NCBI RefSeq assembly: GCF_022346885.1
Contig: NZ_JAKRNK010000005.1
Span: 186,001-250,000 of the forward strand
Length of the DNA: 64,000 bases
Origin: Paenibacillus sp. ACRRX
Lineage (GTDB): Bacteria > Bacillota > Bacilli > Paenibacillales > Paenibacillaceae
Direction: 5' to 3'
Shown here: positions 62,590 to 64,000 of the stretch, in pieces
Layout: each line of letters opens with the position of its first letter
How positions within the stretch are numbered: the stretch's first letter is position 1
Program-made: the position numbers and the translations under genes
The notes under the pieces: generated by a model
What the model saw: the letters and a program-made list of their open reading frames with translations, nothing else
What the model was told of the DNA's origin: nothing
Database searches by the model: none

Positions 62590-62799
62590 ATGACCTACGT
62601 CAATATTAGCGACATTAGCCCACAGTTGTTTGTCACGGTGCTATTTTTCTTGCTCATCGTTTGTCCTTTAATAAGCTTAGGCGTCGTACGTTTATTTCAA
62701 CAAAGAGTAAAGAGTGGCATCAGCTATATTATTTCTGCCATTATCTCCTATGTTGTGTTTATGATCATAGCCGAGATTGTCGCAAAAACGTGGGGCTGA
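62590..62799 (+). CDS. Small two-helix membrane protein
   Basis: 69 residues from ATG 62590, with AGAGGTGG upstream; a GTG at 62581 overlaps that site. Two membrane helices (LFVTVLFFLLIVCPLISLGV and SYIISAIISYVVFMIIAEIV) joined by a basic loop. I recognise no family. It stands alone between a structured leader and a terminator, which suggests its own regulation. Confidence 0.65.
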   Translation: MTYVNISDISPQLFVTVLFFLLIVCPLISLGVVRLFQQRVKSGISYIISAIISYVVFMIIAEIVAKTWG

Positions 62800-62847
62800 T
62801 CGTCTATTGCCCTGACAAGCTGCTCCCAACTGCATAGCTTATTCCTG

Positions 62848-62877
62848 CAGCTCCCTTCTGAGAAGGGGGCTGTTTTT
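62848..62877 (+). terminator. Terminator after the small membrane protein gene
   Basis: CAGCTCCCTTC and GAAGGGGGCTG (one G-U pair) with a three-base loop, followed by TTTTT. Confidence 0.9.
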
Positions 62878-62919
62878 GGCAGATGACAGATACAACTCCT
62901 GTCATGATGCAATAAAAAA

Positions 62920-62947
62920 CATCCTGCTCTAGGATAGACACAGGATG
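62920..62947 (-). terminator. Terminator after asnA
   Basis: CATCCTG (62920-62926) pairs with CAGGATG (62941-62947); minus-strand TTTTTTATT follows. Confidence 0.8.
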
Positions 62948-63008
62948 CTCATACTCCTATCGCATCGCATATACGAAGTCCTCTGCTGCTTCTGCCGTAC
63001 AGCTTGAT

Positions 63009-64000
63009 CTATACAGGCAGCAGATGAATATTAGCTTGCTCACACGACTCGATCACATGCTGCGGCCACACCGATACTTGTACCTCCCCGATATGGGCTT
63101 TATTTAGCAGAAACATACATAAGCGGGACTTGCCGATACCTCCACCGATTGTATAGGGGAGCTGGCCTTCAAGCAGTGCACGGTGAAAAGCAAGTTCAGC
63201 ACGTTCCGGACATCCCGCTGCAAGCAATTGAGCCTTCAAGGTAGCTGCATCCACTCTAATTCCCATCGAAGACACTTCAAATGCGATCTCCAAGAGGGGA
63301 TTCCACAGTATAATATCGCCGTTAAGCGACCAATCATCGTAATCGGGTGACCTTCCGTCATGCTTAAGGCCTGACTTCAATATGCCTCCAATCTGCATTA
63401 CGAAGATAGCGCCCTTTTCTTTCGCATAGGCGTCCTCACGTTGTTTAGGAGTAAAATCAGGATACATATCCTCCAGTTCCTGCGTCGTCACAAAATAAAT
63501 GTCCTTTGGCAGCTCGAGATGCAGCTGTGGAAACTCGTCTGCTATCGCCTTGCCGATCGTCTGCAGCACATTGTAAATACGCCGAACCGTATCCTGAAGA
63601 AAGTCGAGATTACGCTCCTTCACGGTAATGACTTTCTCCCAATCCCATTGGTCGACATAGATGGAATGCAAACTATCCACGACCTCGTCTCGTCTAATCG
63701 CGTTCATGTCCGTGTATAAACCTTCACCCGGCGCAAAACCTAATCGCTGCAAAGCCATACGTTTCCATTTCGCCAAAGAATGCAGAAGTTCAAGCGGCTG
63801 GTCTCCTACATCCGGTGCTGTAAATGCAACAGGTTGTTCCGTTCCATTCAATTGATCATTAATGCCAGTATAAGAAGGGACAAACAGCGGTGAAGGGACT
63901 AGCGTTACTTGCAAGGCCTCTGCAAACAAGGAGTCAAACAATCTTTTTACTGTATTGATGGCGGTAATGGTCTCCCTGTCACTCAATGTTGACTCATAGC
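63009..64000 (-). CDS. asnA: Aspartate-ammonia ligase (asparagine synthetase A), start beyond the edge
   Basis: About 330 residues visible; the frame stays open to the right edge (YESTLSDRETITAINTVKRL), and homologues begin a few residues before this, so the start lies just outside. AsnA is a class II tRNA-synthetase-like enzyme: SPLFVPSYTGINDQLNGTEQ near the start, LHSLAKWKRMALQRLGF, YVDQWDWEKVI, and GGGIGKSRLCMFLLNKAHIG at the end are its landmarks. It makes asparagine from aspartate, ammonia and ATP. A strong terminator follows. Confidence 0.93.
   Translation of the reverse strand, partial: YESTLSDRETITAINTVKRLFDSLFAEALQVTLVPSPLFVPSYTGINDQLNGTEQPVAFTAPDVGDQPLELLHSLAKWKRMALQRLGFAPGEGLYTDMNAIRRDEVVDSLHSIYVDQWDWEKVITVKERNLDFLQDTVRRIYNVLQTIGKAIADEFPQLHLELPKDIYFVTTQELEDMYPDFTPKQREDAYAKEKGAIFVMQIGGILKSGLKHDGRSPDYDDWSLNGDIILWNPLLEIAFEVSSMGIRVDAATLKAQLLAAGCPERAELAFHRALLEGQLPYTIGGGIGKSRLCMFLLNKAHIGEVQVSVWPQHVIESCEQANIHLLPV

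Overview
The window reads as chromosomal DNA of a low-to-moderate GC Firmicute, most likely a Paenibacillus or close relative. The reasons are AGGAGG-type ribosome sites, TTG and GTG starts, LexA and cre sites of the Bacillus type, copper-amine-oxidase-like stalk domains on secreted proteins, Lpl/Ytc-type sugar ABC importers without their own ATPase, and a PBSX-like tail cluster. No rRNA, tRNA, CRISPR array, transposase or integrase was seen.

Left part (1-21.3 kb): a cut-off secreted Ig-like protein, a small secreted unknown, an acyltransferase, a YhgE/Pip membrane protein with its TetR regulator, a diacylglycerol-type glycosyltransferase, a sugar ABC importer operon with a Gfo/Idh/MocA oxidoreductase under a cre site, an NAD-dependent epimerase-like protein, the threonine degradation pair tdh and kbl with a divergent XRE-cupin regulator, a LacI regulator, an NlpC/P60 wall hydrolase and a CDF metal exporter.

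Centre (21.9-35.7 kb): a complete contractile phage-tail module on the minus strand. In order it holds a terminator/completion protein, sheath, tube, chaperone with a probable +1 frameshift, a short tape measure, a LysM protein, baseplate plug, hub, OB-fold protein, gp25-like protein, gp47/J-like protein, tail protein I, two fibres (one a kelch propeller), small genes, then XhlA, holin and amidase. A divergent ArpU-type activator faces it. There is no capsid, portal, terminase, integrase, replication gene or repressor. The 274-base divergent promoter carries two LexA boxes, one a perfect match to the Bacillus consensus. The simplest reading is an SOS-induced R-type tailocin: DNA damage frees LexA, the activator and tail genes are made, and the holin and amidase release the particles. 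This is the most notable system in the window.

Right part (35.8-64 kb): an ABC-F ATPase; an RsgA-type GTPase behind a long structured leader with a 17-codon upstream ORF; a stalk-domain secreted protein; an MBL-fold hydrolase; a CvfC-like HEAT protein; a chemoreceptor; an ABC exporter with a LuxR-type two-component system; an ABC multidrug-type exporter; a lysine riboswitch controlling a LysP-like permease; cytochrome bd-type oxidase subunits; a transglutaminase-like protein; a GNAT acetyltransferase; an alpha/beta hydrolase; a ROK kinase with a KDPG-type aldolase; a small membrane protein; and asparagine synthetase A running off the right edge.

All assignments come from reading motifs, start sites and gene order; no database search was possible.
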